Source: Tetragonia tetragonoides (Eukaryota; Streptophyta; Magnoliopsida; Caryophyllales; Aizoaceae). Taken from it: a stretch of DNA of 64,000 nt. Location of the stretch: NCBI GenBank assembly GCA_038025085.1, contig CM076140.1, positions 3,040,501 to 3,104,500 of the forward strand. Direction: 5' to 3'. The notes beneath the pieces are model-generated. The model searched no databases. It saw nothing but the letters and a program-made list of their open reading frames with translations, and was not told where the DNA came from. This document shows positions 30,601-43,989 of this stretch, one piece after another. The first letter of the stretch is position 1; every line of letters starts with the position of its first letter. The position numbers and the translations under genes were made by a program.

Positions 30601-33600
30601 CATGGAAATTTGTGTTCTTCAAAGAGCTTCTTTTAACGGCATTCTTTCCATAAATTGTTAATTTCATGTTTAATGATTCAAAAACGAATAGACGTTGACT
30701 CAATATTCCGTTGCTGAGAAGTTCTAATGCGTGATCATTATGCTAACCTCTGTTTTGGAGGTTATGGCTGCAAGGGAAGCTGTTGTACGTTTCCTATTCA
30801 GTGATTTTTGTTGAGGACGGGTGTTAGAGCTGCTTAGTTGGTGCATGGCGCCTTCAGTCTTGTTTGTTTGTATCTGTGTAGCTTTCTTGTATTCTAGCTC
30901 TTGTAAGATTGTAGTTATCTGCATCTCATTATCTCTGGCTTTTCGGAGTCTATATTTAATTACCTGGCTATTGCAGGATTTTGACCTTTACATTCTTTGG
31001 GCGTGACTGTGCAGGGTCGTGCAGAACTTCATTCCACCCTATATGTGCAAGGGAGGCCAGAAATAAGCTTGAGATCTGGGGAAAATTTGGTTGTGATGAT
31101 GTAAGTTTCTGTCTCTAAACCCTGGATCATATCTATGGAAGTGATAGTACCACAACTTTTGGTCTTAGTACCACTAATTTAAATAGCATCTCTAATACAT
31201 GCTGAATTTGATTTAATTTGTCCTTATGTGCAGATTGAATTGCGGGCTTTCTGTGGAAAACATTCCGGGGCTGGCGATGCTTCTCCGAAAAATGATCAAA
31301 GTCATGCTGTTACCAGTAATTCACTTACCACCTCAAATCAACCTGCGGTGTTGTCCGTGAATAAAATAAAGAAGCTGAAAATTGGCTGTAAGAATGGAGA
31401 TAAAGTGACCTTCCATGTTGGAGCTTTAGAATCTAAATCTAACCAGTTGAGAGAAACCGGGTCAGAAGAAATGGAACTGAAAGATAAGGTAAAGCTTTAT
31501 TCGGGATTAGGTGATGGGCAGGGGGTAAGTGATGTTGAGAATCTTGAGAGGAACTTGAGTGAGGATGTCAAGTCATCATATCTTCCGGATCTCGGCCTGG
31601 TTTTGAAGAAGGTGCTTGTCTTTGGTTCATATTTCTTAGCGGTTTCGCATAGGATGGTATTTATGTTCAGAGAGTTTTGTTTTAATGTATGTATCTTTGC
31701 TTCAACAGCTTATTGATCGTGGAAAAGTGAGTTTGGAACAAATTGCTTCAGACTTTAGCATCTCACCGGATTCATTGGCGTCAAAGCTCACTGTAATATT
31801 CAGTTCTTTTGTTTTACATCTTCTCTATGGATCAGCTAGATAGGGCTTCATGCGTATTACGTCATGCAATATTTTCGTTCAGTTTTTGTAATTCTTTGTA
31901 TTGTATGTGACCATCGAAATGCTGCTGCAGGACAATCCCTTGGGGTCCGAGTTGTATTGCAAGATATTAAACTGGCTTAGAGATCATGCTTACATGGATA
32001 TTCATCAGAAGGATTTGAAAGCCAAATTGAGCTCCTTGGTTCCTTCAAAGGCCGAGTTAGGAACTGTTGATAGTTCAGATGCTGTTGCAGAAAGAGATTT
32101 GGACATCTCAGATGTTGTTCCTGTGAAGTCTGTTCCTCCAAGGCGGAGGACAGTTGGGAACATCAGGATTTTGGAGGAGGACAAGGTCATGTCTCTGTGG
32201 AATGAAAAGTTGATTGGGAATGGTCTATCAACAGTTGAGGGAACAGAGAAAGAACATGTGGATGAAGACCGTGATAATTCAACAAATAAAGATTCAAATT
32301 TGCAAAGCACTGAAAAGGTGATTGCTTCATAACTTCTTACTACTCAGTATCCACATTATTGTGCATAATGTTTTACAAATAAAACTAAATCGTTTATCCT
32401 GCAAATCTGTAATACATGATTGTGTAGGTCTGTTATGACTTTCATCTATTTTAGCTTTGGATGGTACCCAACTATCCTATGCCTTTATATGTTGTGAGTG
32501 GGCCAATTGATGCAGCTTAGCTTAAACACCTCTTTTCAAATGTTTTCTGTGTACATTTGGACTTCCGCAGAATCTGCTCTGGAGGAGTGGAGGGAGCATA
32601 GTGGCCCGGTTGGTGGTAATTGACTCTCCTCTTGGGCATGGTGAGCAGTTTTAGGATACAGAAGTCATAGTTAATAATTTTAAAGGTATTGAGAGTCAAT
32701 AAGAGGAAAAAGGGTAACAGGGGAAATAAGACTTGAACAGAAAAGAAGGGGGACAAGGGAAATCAGGTAGACATGTTTAAGGTGTTCCAAACTTCCAATC
32801 TTAGAGTAACTGATTGTCTGGTTTTATTGATTCTCTGAATTTCCTATGAGTAAGTACAATTGATATCATCCTACTATGTTTCCCTGGTCTTGTAATCCGC
32901 CTTCAAGGATACATCTGCTTATTGAATCTTTTGCTATTGTCTTTCTGTAGATTATGGTTGAGATCAATGGCTTTGAAGATCCACTGGAAGAAGCTTCACC
33001 TACATCTGAAAGTATGGTTTCTAAAATGTATTTTCTCTCTTGTGGACTTTTATGTCAAAATTGGTTCTATAACTGCATGGCAGTTGCTTTGCATTTCTGC
33101 TTTTTGCCCAGTATTTCCGCATTTCCCGTACTGCCTTTCAGTAATGTCTCCATTTTTTTGGGATATGTAATATATTAAATGGAATGAAAAGGAGCCAAGC
33201 TCGTACACCCCTTGGACTGCTCAGATGTAGTTATGTACCCCTTTTGGAGCCGAAGCTCTTACACCGGGAGGACTTTAAATGAGGTCTCCATAACTGGTGC
33301 TAGTCATGAGTTGCTTGTGCTGGTAGATATTTGTGGTTGACAAGGCGATGGACTTTTTCCTACTAATTCCCCCTTGATATTTTGAAAGTTCTCTGTTGCT
33401 TGGATTATTTTGAATTTTATCCATTCATTTATGGGGGTAGCTCACTTGAGCTTTTCTTGGTCGTTAACTTCAGGGCCCATGGGATTAATCAAGCAAAGCT
33501 TGGATACCCATGTTATCTAAAAAAATAAATAAAAACTATCCATCCATTTATAGCTGTAGAACTTGCAGTGATCCTATGCTCTTTTAAGGGTTACCACTCT

Positions 33601-36600
33601 CTCCCTCTTTCTTGTTCTTAATATCTTTGGTTGGGACTGATGATAGACGATGTGGTGTTTTTAAGATATGAATCTAATATGATTTTCGCGCTTCTGCTAA
33701 CTGTGATATGTGATTATTGTTCTTGTCTCTTTGCTTTTTTCGTAGTTCACATGTATTTGTTAGTGGAACTTTCCTTATTGCTGTTATTTTATAGCTGATG
33801 ACATTTGTCGGCCAAGTACCCTGCTGAAATCAAACAGCCCTTGTGGTGTTGAGCATAATGGACCAGAGGCTACTTCTTCAGGAAAAAGTTCATTGTTGGA
33901 TATGGACCAAGACATCCCTTCTTGTTCATCTGTGAATACAGCTAGCCATTTTGAGCGGTAGGCCTTGATATGGAACTATAAGATTTTTGTGTACATGTTA
34001 CCATGTTTCCCTATCCTCAATTTGCTGCGCCATACTGGTGCATATTAGAAGCCGAGCATTCATTTTTGCTTTCCTTCCGATTAAAGATGTGTTTCGGCGA
34101 AGATTTGTTGAATCTCGTCCTATAATGCAGAGATGTCGAACCTGGAGGGGATTGCATCGTCCATCCATACATTCAGAAGAAGCTGGAGGAAGTGCAAAGT
34201 TTTTTAACTCAGGAGGCGCCTCCTGAATTTAATGGTACTGTTTATTTTTATTTCTGATGTGTGTGTGTGTGTGTGTGTGTGTGCACGCGTGTGCGTATGC
34301 GTGTGCATGTGCGGGTGGAGGAGTGGGTGGGTGGGTGTGGGTGGGGGTGTGGGTGGGGGTGTTTTATTCTTCTGAAGAAGGGTTTACATATTTACTTATA
34401 TTTGCAGGTTCTAAAGAACACAAAAGTTCTTCCACTGAGCCGTCGTCAAATGCTGATGTTTCTTGTAATGAAGAGAATACTCCAGTTTGTGTTGAGGGGG
34501 AACAAAGCAATGGAGTGAAGTTAGATGACTTGCTTAAGGCAAAAGAGATGGGAGTTCTGGACCTATTCCCAGAGAACGAAGTGGAAGGGGAAATCATCTT
34601 TCTTCAGCAGAGGTTGCTTGGAAATGCTGTTGAATGCAAGCATCATACTGGTCTGTCCTTTGCTCTTATCGCTCTTGTTTTCAGGGGATTTTACTTGTCT
34701 GTGCGTTTTTGTGCTTGTATTGATTTTTAATTCTTATCTGTCTGTGCTTAGTTTATTTTATTGTTAACTTTTCTTAAGCACAATAAGGTTTTGTTGCAGA
34801 TCAGCTACTCTGTAACATTGTCAGAAATCTTCCACAAGAAATGGATACAGTGCGGAAGCAAAGATGGGATGATGTTCTTGTAAATCAATATGTTTACGAG
34901 CTTAAAGAAGCGAGGAAACAGGGAAGGAAAGAGAGAAGGTATAAGGAAGCCCAGGCCGTGCTTGCTGCTGCAACTGCAGCTGCTGCTGCGTCTTCTAGAA
35001 ATTCTGCATTGAGGAAAGATGCAGCTGATGAATCTCAACACCAAGAGGTTGGAAGCTATGAGCCTTTGGATTTTTTTTTGGTGCTGGCTTTTAAATGACC
35101 AGTAGGTCTATCTAACTTCTGCTGTTACTTGTATAAATTTTGACATATTCATCATTATGTATATAGAATCAATTGAAAGTGCAAAGCTCCAGGGTGCGTG
35201 GCAGCATAACATCACAATCTGTTCCACGTGCTAAGGAGGCCAACTCGAGCTTGGCTTCTCCCAAAGCTATGTCGGATAAATACTCTGATATGTTCCAATT
35301 GAGCTCTGGATCTTCTAAAGAACATTCAAGATCATGTGACATATGCGAACGTCCCGAGAGCTTATTAAATCATATATTAGTCTGTTCAAGTTGCAAGGTT
35401 TCTCCTACTTCCCCAGTTATATTCCCTAAAGTGTTTTACTTTCTGTAAAGGTCTATCAAGTCTTATTACTCTTATTCTTCTGCCAGGTTTCTGTTCATTT
35501 AAATTGCTATCGTAGTGTTAAGGAGTCTACAGGTCCTTGGTACTGCGAATTATGTGAGGAATCATCCTTGTCAAAGGTCTCAGGTGCTGCAGTTAATTCT
35601 TTGGAGAAGCCTCATGCTATTGCTGAATGTGGATTATGTGGGGCTTCGAATGGCGCTTTTAGAAAATCAAGTAATGGTCAATGGATCCATGCATTTTGTG
35701 CTGAGGTGAAACATTTTTTGATGCTTGTTGTTATTTTGTAATTTTTTCAATCAAGGTCCTACTGAAACACTGGTACTGCTTTTTAATTGTGCAGTGGGTG
35801 TTTGATTCAACCTTTAAAAGAGGACAAGTGTATCCTGTTGAAGGGGTGGTGCGTCTATAAACTTTATTTGGTCATATATGCAAATTTTATTCTTAATGTG
35901 CAAGCTCTTTTCATAAGCTGCTGTTCCATTGGGTATTTTTCATGTGAATTCTTGTCCCCAGATATTTATGTATTCAATTTGTATCTCCTCTTATTTGATG
36001 CCAGGAAAAAGCAATTAAAGGAAACGACAGTTGTTCAGTGTGCCAGCGTAGATATGGTGTCTGCATAAAGGTGGTTGTCTATGATTTTATTATGTCTGAA
36101 AATTGTGCTTTGTTCTTGTGGAACTTGTTAATTCTAATTTTGGCTTTTGAATGGCTGCATGTAGTGCAATTATGGCAACTGTCAGTCTACATTCCATCCT
36201 TCTTGTGCTAGATCAGCGGGCTATTATATGTATGCTAGGAGCATTGGTGGAGGCAAGATGCAGCACAAAGCTTATTGCAGTAAGCACAGCTTGGAGCAAA
36301 GAGCCAAAGTAAGTATATCATTTCATATTGGAGGTGCTTTTAGTTGGTTTGTAGTTAACTGTTGACAGGATGAGAATCATTCATTGTTTTATTATTAGGT
36401 TGAGACTCAGAAGCATGCAGCTGAAGACATGAAAATTGTTAAACAGCATCGGGTAAGTTGGCACTGTAAAATATTTCGATATTGTTCTAGCTTATTTCTG
36501 ATGGCTTCCCGAGTTGTACTATAAGTGACTACTTTGGTTGGGGGCTGGAGTCTCTTTCGTTCTGTTTTGTTACCTGTGTGAAACATCAATCTTTCTGTAC

Positions 36601-38564
36601 ATTTTTCATACATTGAACATGTTTCTGTACTACACAGGATGTAAGTTTTGGAGTAGATTGTTCACTCAAAATGATGATTCTGATTTGCATCATCCTTAAG
36701 TTTCTTGCCGGATTGTTAGTGGAGGGAATGCATCCTGTTCCGTATTCTCTTGTATTGTTGCTTACCTGTAATTAAATTCATTTCATTTTGTATGTATGTA
36801 TATTTGTGTAACTTTTTAAGAGTGGTGAACTGAGTGTATTGCATGCAACTCGATTGTTTTTTGTTTATAGTTTACCAAACCTGCCTAAAGTATTGTGTTG
36901 TGTGGTATGGCCAGGTCGAGCTGGAGAAATTGCGACTTCTTTGTGAGAGGATTGTGAAACGTGAAAAATTGAAGGTAATATTCTTAAGAATGCTCCTTAC
37001 TTTTCACCAGCCCCCTTTGTATCTATGTGTCTGTTTATTTACCGTATGAAAATGTCAGGGTATTCTAAGAGAGACATGTCTTGGTTTTAGGATGATTAAT
37101 GAGTTTTCAATGTTAATTTAGTTTTTCCGAAACTTATGTTAAAAATAGCTTTTCTTCTTCTGGATAGATGTGCATGAGTCACGATATTTATGACGATATG
37201 AATAGTGGCTTATGACGATATGAATAGTGGCTTATGACGATATGAATAGTGGCTGTAGTCTTGCTGTTGTGCCTGTTTGGACTTCAGATAGTAACAATGG
37301 AACATTGTGTTTGTATTTGTTGATGAGAGGAAATGGGCAAATGAGGAACTTTATATTGACGGGCTTTGATGTATGGTATTGTGAATGCAGCGAGAATTGG
37401 TAATCTGCAACCATGACATTCTTGCTTCAAAACGAGATTCAGTGGCTTTGTCAATGCTTGTCCGCCGACCATACTTATCGCATGAAGTCAGTTCAGAATC
37501 TGCTACTACTTCTTTGAAGGGGCATGCCGATGGTTCTAGGTCTTGCAGTGAAGCAATGCAAAAATCAGATGATGTTACTGTTGATATTGCATTATCTTCT
37601 AAGCGTTGCGTCAGGCTTCCACTGTCTGTAGATACTGACCGGAAGACGGATGATAGTTCAACATCACAAAATCTCCCTACACCGAAGCCTACAGACAGAG
37701 GATCATTTTCTGGGAAGCAAATTCCAATTAGGGCAGCCATGGTATCTCGTAATCTTTCCCACAGCGGGGAGAAGACGCTAAAATCCAGAAAGGTATTTTG
37801 TTTGATGTTTTATTTCAATTTTTGTTTGGAGCGTGTCACTTTTGGTGCGTCACTGTAATTATCTAATGCTTATTTATCAACTACTCCGCCAGAATTAAAT
37901 CTTTTAACATTCTTGTTATAGGACATGCATAAATGGTTGTTCCCTTTTTACCTTAGATAAATACTTCAGTGTGGAGCTCTATCTTATTTTGGAGATGCTT
38001 ATTTAGTGGTCCTTTGGTTCATTGTGGGGGGTGCTGCTTCCTTGGAAGTTGTAATTCCCATGTATTAGAAGTTACTTGGAAGTTTTCCAAGAAAAAAAAT
38101 TCCTCGGAAGTGCAAATAGTTGTTTGGTTGATAAAGGAAGTTGTACTTCCTACAGGAAGTTCCACTTATCTAGGGGGTGACTAGGTAAGCAACTTCCCCC
38201 ATTTTGTGGGAAGTAGAATTTCCTGGAAAGTGGAACTTCCTGCATTTTATGTTAAACAAGCAACATGAAAGTATTATACTTGTTGCACTTCCTGCATTTT
38301 CTTTTGACAACGAAACTACCACTTAGTATTCAGTTACTTATTTACTTTAAGGGAAGGGTCTTCATAACTAATGATCTTTTTTTACTTGCGTGTGTACAGC
38401 CTACTACTGATACATTTGAGAAGGAGCTGGTAATGACTTCTGACCAAGCCTCGATGAGGAATCGCCGGTTACCCAAGGGATACATCTATGTTCCTATTGA
38501 TCGCCTCTCCAATGGGAAGCCGGCCAACCGTGGTTCTGTTGAGAAAGAAGAGGTAGATGGGTAG
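27652..38564 (+). CDS. Large protein with two PHD-extended-PHD modules
   Basis: Nineteen exons: 27652-29029, 31015-31100, 31234-31611, 31709-31792, 31931-32317, 32951-33011, 33795-33957, 34131-34234, 34408-34650, 34800-35047, 35167-35397, 35487-35705, 35795-35848, 36005-36070, 36165-36308, 36399-36452, 36915-36974, 37391-37792, 38400-38564. All joins are in frame and give 1508 aa. The start is the first in-frame ATG; a second candidate is Met16/17 (MMGRGADGGCG). The first PHD finger is at about 319-370 (CHVCSMGETGDQLNQLVVC) and its extended PHD with Zn knuckle runs to about 505. A coiled, Ala-rich Lys/Arg segment is near 985-1030. A second PHD starts at Cys1101 (CDICERPESLLNHILVC), with its extended PHD to about 1290. 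The family (Arabidopsis At1g77800 type) is nuclear and related in architecture to BRPF/JADE histone readers. Its exact complex in plants is not settled to my knowledge. Confidence 0.93.
33432..33530 (+). mobile_element. SINE copy in intron 6 of the PHD gene
   Basis: It has a GGGGGTAGCTCACTTGAG head, then TTGGTCGTTAACTTCAGGGC, CCATGGGATTAATCAAGC and GGATACCCATGTTATCTAAA, and an A-rich end near 33519-33535. It shares these blocks with the minus-strand copies at 19838-19925 and 21359-21490. The B-box region appears to be deleted. Confidence 0.6.
34258..34362 (+). repeat. GT microsatellite plus G-rich run in intron 8
   Basis: A GT run (34258-34282) is followed by GTGC/GTAT variants. From about 34315 to 34362 there are closely spaced GGG tracts (GGGTGGGTGGGTGTGGGTGG and on). 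The run lies on the sense strand between a donor at 34235 and an acceptor at 34407. Four or more GGG tracts in 45 bases can form a G-quadruplex in the pre-mRNA. Confidence 0.9.
37189..37254. repeat. Three perfect 22-bp tandem copies in intron 17
   Basis: The unit TATGACGATATGAATAGTGG plus CT occurs three times without mismatch at 37189, 37211 and 37233. It is an intronic minisatellite with no visible function. Confidence 0.97.
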
Positions 38565-41244
38565 GCTGAGGGGATTGTCTGGGTCCATGACTTGTGTATC
38601 GTGGCTCACATTTTTCTTGATGCTCGCAGTTCCAATTGTTTGAGCATGAGCGTCAAATTGATGCCATGACGAAGGTTTGGGCTTCACTTACTCTGACTTG
38701 GAATTCTCGTTCTGATAGAGAATTTTTGGCATCATTTGTTGTATATTCATTCTCAGAGCAATTGTACAGTGGGTGAGGGTTTGATCCTTGCTGTGCTGCG
38801 AGGGGTCTGAAAATACTTTCCTTTCTTTCTCTCTCCTGATGGCAAGATGAGTCTTTTGCTTTGCCTTGTAACTGTAAGCAAGTTGTTAGAGGGAATCACC
38901 TGCTGTTGGTGCTTTGTAAAGTTAGTGTATATACCCCTATAATGTCCTCCCAATGTAATGGCTCGTACAATCAGATCAATACAGAAATTAAATTATTTTT
39001 CACTGTTCTCGGTGTTCCTTTCCCAATCCCATCTTTCGATTTGTTATTTACATGCGCTTTCTCGGTCTGTCTCTTGTGTATGTGGTTGAGCCTTAGTTTG
39101 ATTGGATATAACATGGTGCAGTTCTGAGATATTTGAGGTGAGTTCATTTGTCCCGGCTCTGGTTATTTATAGTTTTTGTTTTCTGATTGTGCTGTGTTTC
39201 CAATCTGAAAACCTAGTTGTGGTGAAGGTTGCAGATGGCGTTTGTCTTGCAAATATAGTTCTGTTGAGTATGCTGGTATTCTGTGGGAGATTACACTGAA
39301 GGATGATATTGCATGTTGTTGGTGAGCAATGCTACTCTTGCACAGAAGCAGCTGCAATACTACTACTCTGTGAACAGCTACTGGTATGAAATGTTTAATT
39401 TTGTGAGTTTTCTCCTTGACATATTGATGGTGATTACTAGTGATTACACATGTACTGTAATAGGATTGGTCATGCATGTGCCTTTTGCTGACATGGATAC
39501 TAGATAACTTGTAACTATGTGGGTCTCTTCATATAAGAAGATTCCAGAGTTTATGCTGGTCCCCGTTTTTGTGTTGTTTGAGAGCTCTCTTGAAGGAATT
39601 TATACACATATTTCCTATGAGAATCCAAGGTTTGGGCCACTTAACTGTTTCTTTGTTGATTGGCTTCAGATTGGAAGGGCTGCTGCTCCCATTTCCATTG
39701 TTTTAAATGAATGCACTTTTGTGGATTTTGAACAAATTATAACTGCTTTCTGGTCCTTGCTTATGGCTAATTAGCTAATAGCTCATAGGAGCTGTGATGA
39801 TTTTTTTTGAAAATTGATTGCATCTCTGAGTGTATCCTGAGTTGGCTTTGTGAGTTGTAACTTATGATGCAGTCTTTGTAAGAGGATTAGCTTGTCTTTT
39901 GGAAGTATTTTCGTTGTTGGGCCAGTCATATGCATAGCAGATTTTAGAATTTTTTGGATTTCTTTGTAGTAATTGTCATTTCCACAACCTTTAAAAGTTG
40001 TCAGTTATCATTATCCGTATTGGAGGTGTATTACCATTGCATTGTGAATGTCTGTTTAGTTTCATCTTGACTATTGACTGGATGATTAGTTTTTGCTCCT
40101 AGGCAGAATTAGCAGTGTAACCAAGGAGGTGGGTCTTTGGCTTTTCGTCGATGCAGACAGAACGAGCAGTCGAGCAGCATAAGCGGAAGGAACTGAGATT
40201 TCATCTCACATCTCACCTTCAGATTTCGCTACTTGTTTGACTACTCCAGTGTTGTGTGACATGAGCTGAAAGGTAATAGTCAAAATGTATCCACAATGAC
40301 CGACAGAAGGTGTTACCGATACTGTTACCTTTTGTTTTGTTTTTTTTCTTTTTCTTTTTCTTTTTTTGGTTCAGAGAAAAGTACTCCTGATTCCAGCGCA
40401 ATTGGCTGGCTGAAGTAGAAAACTTGGGGGGTGTTGCGGGAGACATCCTGAATACCTGCGCAATTGCAAACTGTGTAATTTATTATTACAACTTTCAAGG
40501 ATAATGCTTTCCTCTTGTGCTTTTATAATTCTGTAGCACAACATATTTGAGTTTAAAAACTATTGAAATTTGAAATGCAATACTGAAGTTATATTTACTT
40601 GTATTTGGAATAATGGTTGAGTGGTTCCCCTAATGACAACCTTCAGGATTGTCCTTGGGGTATCGGTAGATCACAAAATCTCGTATGAGACGGCTTCAAT
40701 ATGAGGCCTTTTTTATATAACAATGTCATGCTGACGTCATACTTATATATAGAGGTAGTCTCACCTTGAGGTGACCTCATACAAGAGTACAAGACTTATG
40801 CATCTAATGGGCATATTTGGAGAGTCCTCTAATATTTGTTAAGTGTATTATTTACTATTTGATCGTCATATAGAGTTGTAGTTATCCAAAACAGCTTATG
40901 CCTAGTGTATTTTCAAACATGTCAATAAATTTTCCCACTATGACTCATTAATAAAAAAAAGTTCATTAATTTGCCAATCAAAAAAAAAAAAAAAGTTGAT
41001 ACAAAAAATAAACTCCACCAACAAATAAAGAAAAGAAAAGGAATGGAGAAAAGAAAAGAAAAAAGAAAAACAAAACAGGCTGGACTATTTATCATAATTC
41101 GCGAAAAAGGAAAAATTATTGGTGAAGAAGGGTAAAGGAAGGGCAGTGTTGAGTAGACAACTAGAAGTTTCCGTCATTCCGCCAAAGGGACAAAAAAAGG
41201 GCGGCCCGATCATCCCCAAAAAAGGAAACCTGATTGATAGCGCC
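38565..41244. other. 3' region of the PHD gene and upstream region of TMEM50
   Basis: The first several hundred bases probably include the 3' UTR of the PHD gene, though no single polyadenylation site stands out. Further right are pyrimidine/poly-T runs (40340-40368), a small palindromic MITE (40679-40800) and A-rich runs before the next gene. Short open frames here, such as one at about 40153-40240, have no support. Confidence 0.45.
40679..40800. mobile_element. Short palindromic MITE, copy 1
   Basis: The ~120-bp near-palindrome has a left arm TCTCGTATGAGACGGCTTCA...ATGAGGCC and a right arm GGTAGTCTCACCTTGAGGTG followed by ACCTCATACAAGAG. The centre carries ATGTCATGCTGACGTCAT. Copies at 45176-45282 and 46763-46872 share arms and centre. 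There is no coding capacity. Confidence 0.65.
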
Positions 41245-43622
41245 ATGGATGTCTCGGAGCTCTGGGCTATTTTCGGGCCGGGTATCGCCGGCGCTGTATT
41301 CGGAGCCGGTTGGTGGTTTTGGGTTGACGCTGTCGTTTGCAGTGCCGTTGCCATCTCTTTCCTCCACTACCTTCCTGGTATGCTATTTTCTCTCTACTCC
41401 TCAATTCTCTCTCTTTTTCTCTCTCCTCTCAAATGAAAACTCATTTTTAGGGTTTTGATTTTAGGGATTTTTGCGTCTTTGGCGGCTTTGATGTTCAATT
41501 GTGTCAGAAAAGAGGATATCGATTACTCTCCTTACGATGAAGGCGAGTGGAGGTTAGTTAAAGTTTTATTAATTTCCTACCCGATCTCTATAAATTTTTG
41601 TGCTTATCATTTGATTAGGGTTTAGTTATCTAGCTGATTGATTCTCTGCTATAATCCCGCTTTCAATTGTGATTGATTTGATGAGTTACTGTACTTGCTT
41701 GCTCATGGCCACTAGTTTAAGTTAGCTAAAATTTTGCTTTATCCTGACTGTTTGTACAATTGTTCATAAATTCATGTTTTATTTTTCTTCACTAATTAGA
41801 TGATGATTCTCTTCTGGTCTGTCAAGACAATTTTCTGGATGTAATCCAATCTGCTCCATTTGTAAACCTGAAAATTATTCTACATGGGAGGCTTGTCGTT
41901 GCTATAGCTATTATAGTAAAGTCATCAGAAACACCTGAACTTGGATCATAAACCATTCTAGCAATTCGTTTTGAGTTGTTTTTGTAATCCACCAATTTTC
42001 AGATGATGATTCATCTTTTGGGCTGGTTTTCCTAGAATCCACTTGTGTGAAGCTCGTTGGTTGTCGTTTGAGCTTGCATTATTTTTAATTAAGTCGTAGG
42101 TTTTGATGGGGTTAAGATTTGCGCAGCTGTACCCTAAGAAATTGTTTTCAAAAATAATTTTTCAAGCAAGTGGTATAGTAGATTGATGTGGGTGAGCAAT
42201 TCTGAGCCTGGTTATAGAACATGAAATATAGGACCACTATTGATTAAGTGGCCTGTATTAGATTATGTATGCAAAATTGGAAATAAGTGGAGTTGGTATT
42301 GGTCTAGTATACTACTCTTACACCTACGAGGCTATGACTAGTTTCTATAAATATGTGATGCATGGGAACAAAATACATTGGAAGAGAATTGAAGGGTGGG
42401 GAGGTGCCTGCTTATTTTTTGCTTGATCATTAGGAACGTTTCTCTCAATTCCCTAATCCCCTCCTCTCAGACAAGTTGTTAGCAATATCCAGATCCAAAG
42501 TATCTACGGGGTTCTCCACTTCCATGCACCTAGTTTTTTTTTGCTTGTCAACTTCCATGCACTTAGTTAAAGATATAAATTTGTCCCTTTTTCAAGAAGT
42601 AGCATATGCACTAACAACACAGTGTACACCTGTAAAAAAAAAACTCTACAAATTCCTGTGCGTGTTTGGAACCTGGATGCTAAATTTCTTGCTGCTGCAT
42701 ATAATGATTGCTGTTGGAGGTACATGTGTCTTAAATACTGAGAACTGCATCTATCTAATGTTGCAGATTGAAGCTTTGGCTTTTTCTTGCTTATGTCATC
42801 TCCTTCGTGTCTCTTGCGGCATCAGTTGGGCTGCTGATACAGGATGCACTAGTGCCATCTGGCCCTTCAGCATGGACAGGAACAGCAGGTGTCCTGCAGT
42901 GCGTGTTTGTACTAATCAGGTTGGTGACCTTTATGAGACTTTTCATGCATCATAGATTACAATTACTTGGTATTTTGAGCGTGAGTTCGTTGGTGTATTG
43001 AGCCCTCACTCGTTTCCTGTATTGAGTTTGGCTCTTGCCGCTTGATAAAATAACTCGTAATTATCAGTAAATAAAAAAGAAAAAGAAACTCAGGGGAAGT
43101 TATCTTGAGTGATAAAGGGGAACCTTTCAATGATTCTTGGTTTCATTCTAGTTAGGAAAGGGTGTTTGGTAATAGATATTCTTGTAATGAACTGAATATT
43201 TAAGTTAAATTGAGATGCTTCGTGTTCAGTGGTATGAGAAAATGGTGATATTAGAGAATAATAATTTGAAAACCTGATTTTAGGGTTTCTTTCTTAGCTA
43301 CTCCTATATAATTAAATTGAGATGCTTCGTGTTCAGTGGTATGCACTTGTGTTTTCCAGCTTTCTGTACTGCTGGTCTGCTGTCCCTCGAGAAGTAGACC
43401 GCCTACGGAAGTGGAACGCAAATTGCATACTTATTTACCCAGCTGTAGATTCTTTCATGGTTGTGCTTCCATTCATAGGACTTGAGCTCTCCAACCGACA
43501 CCCCCCCCCCCAGACTAGAACACACACACACATGACACACTAGTCATCTTAATATTTCCCTCTCTAACTCCTTGTCTTTTTCTGGCAGTGGGCTGATCTA
43601 TTGGACTTCACATTCCGAGTAA
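41245..43622 (+). CDS. TMEM50-type (UPF0220) membrane protein
   Basis: Four exons: 41245-41377, 41465-41552, 42767-42919, 43589-43622. They join in frame to 135 aa plus stop, the usual length of plant TMEM50 homologues. The start is the first ATG of the frame and gives the family N-terminus MDVSELWAIFGPG. Hydrophobic segments lie at about 8-30 (IAGAVFGAGWWFWVDAVV), 31-58 (SAVAISFLHYLPG, then FASLAALMFNCV), 78-102 (LWLFLAYVISFVSLAASVGLL) and 113-132 (AGVLQCVFVLISGLIYW), that is, four membrane spans. A conserved acidic loop, RKEDIDYSPYDEGEW, lies between spans 2 and 3. The family is widespread in eukaryotes and localises to endomembranes. The yeast relative VPS68 acts at the endosome. Plant function is unknown. 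Confidence 0.92.
43205..43343. repeat. 32-bp perfect direct repeat in TMEM50 intron 3
   Basis: The 32-bp sequence beginning TTAAATTGAGATGCTTCGTG and ending CAGTGGTATG occurs at 43205-43236 and again, identically, at 43312-43343, 107 bp later. The sequence between the copies is unique and AT-rich. It has no terminal motifs of a transposon that I can recognise. Confidence 0.95.
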
Positions 43623-43989
43623 ATGCTGTCTTCAACAAACACCATTGCCAAAGGAAGACCTTGTTCATGAAGGTGTTCGAAATGTACAATTTAACTTTAT
43701 TAATGTGCAGGAAACTAGGAAGAACTTCACCTTGTGTAAATGCTTTTAATATGCAATTGGCTATTAGCAACAAAGCTGACCCCAGTGAAATTGAGTTCAG
43801 CCTTTCACTCTTTCTGTTGGTTTATCAGTTACAGGCTCTTTCATTCTGATGCTGCGAGTCAAATCTTGTGTATTTAGCTTTGGTTTTCCGTTTTGGTTTT
43901 TGGACAATTGTTAATGTGTTTCTGTGATTTTGTCCACGGTCATATGTTCTAATTCCTATTGTTATATTAACGTATCGTTTGAGCACAAA

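Noticed and set aside
40153..40242. A last alternative exon of the PHD gene (frame starting MQTERAVEQHK)
   Set aside because: The exon at 38400-38564 already gives a plausible family-like C-terminus, and nothing but a weak acceptor supports the alternative.
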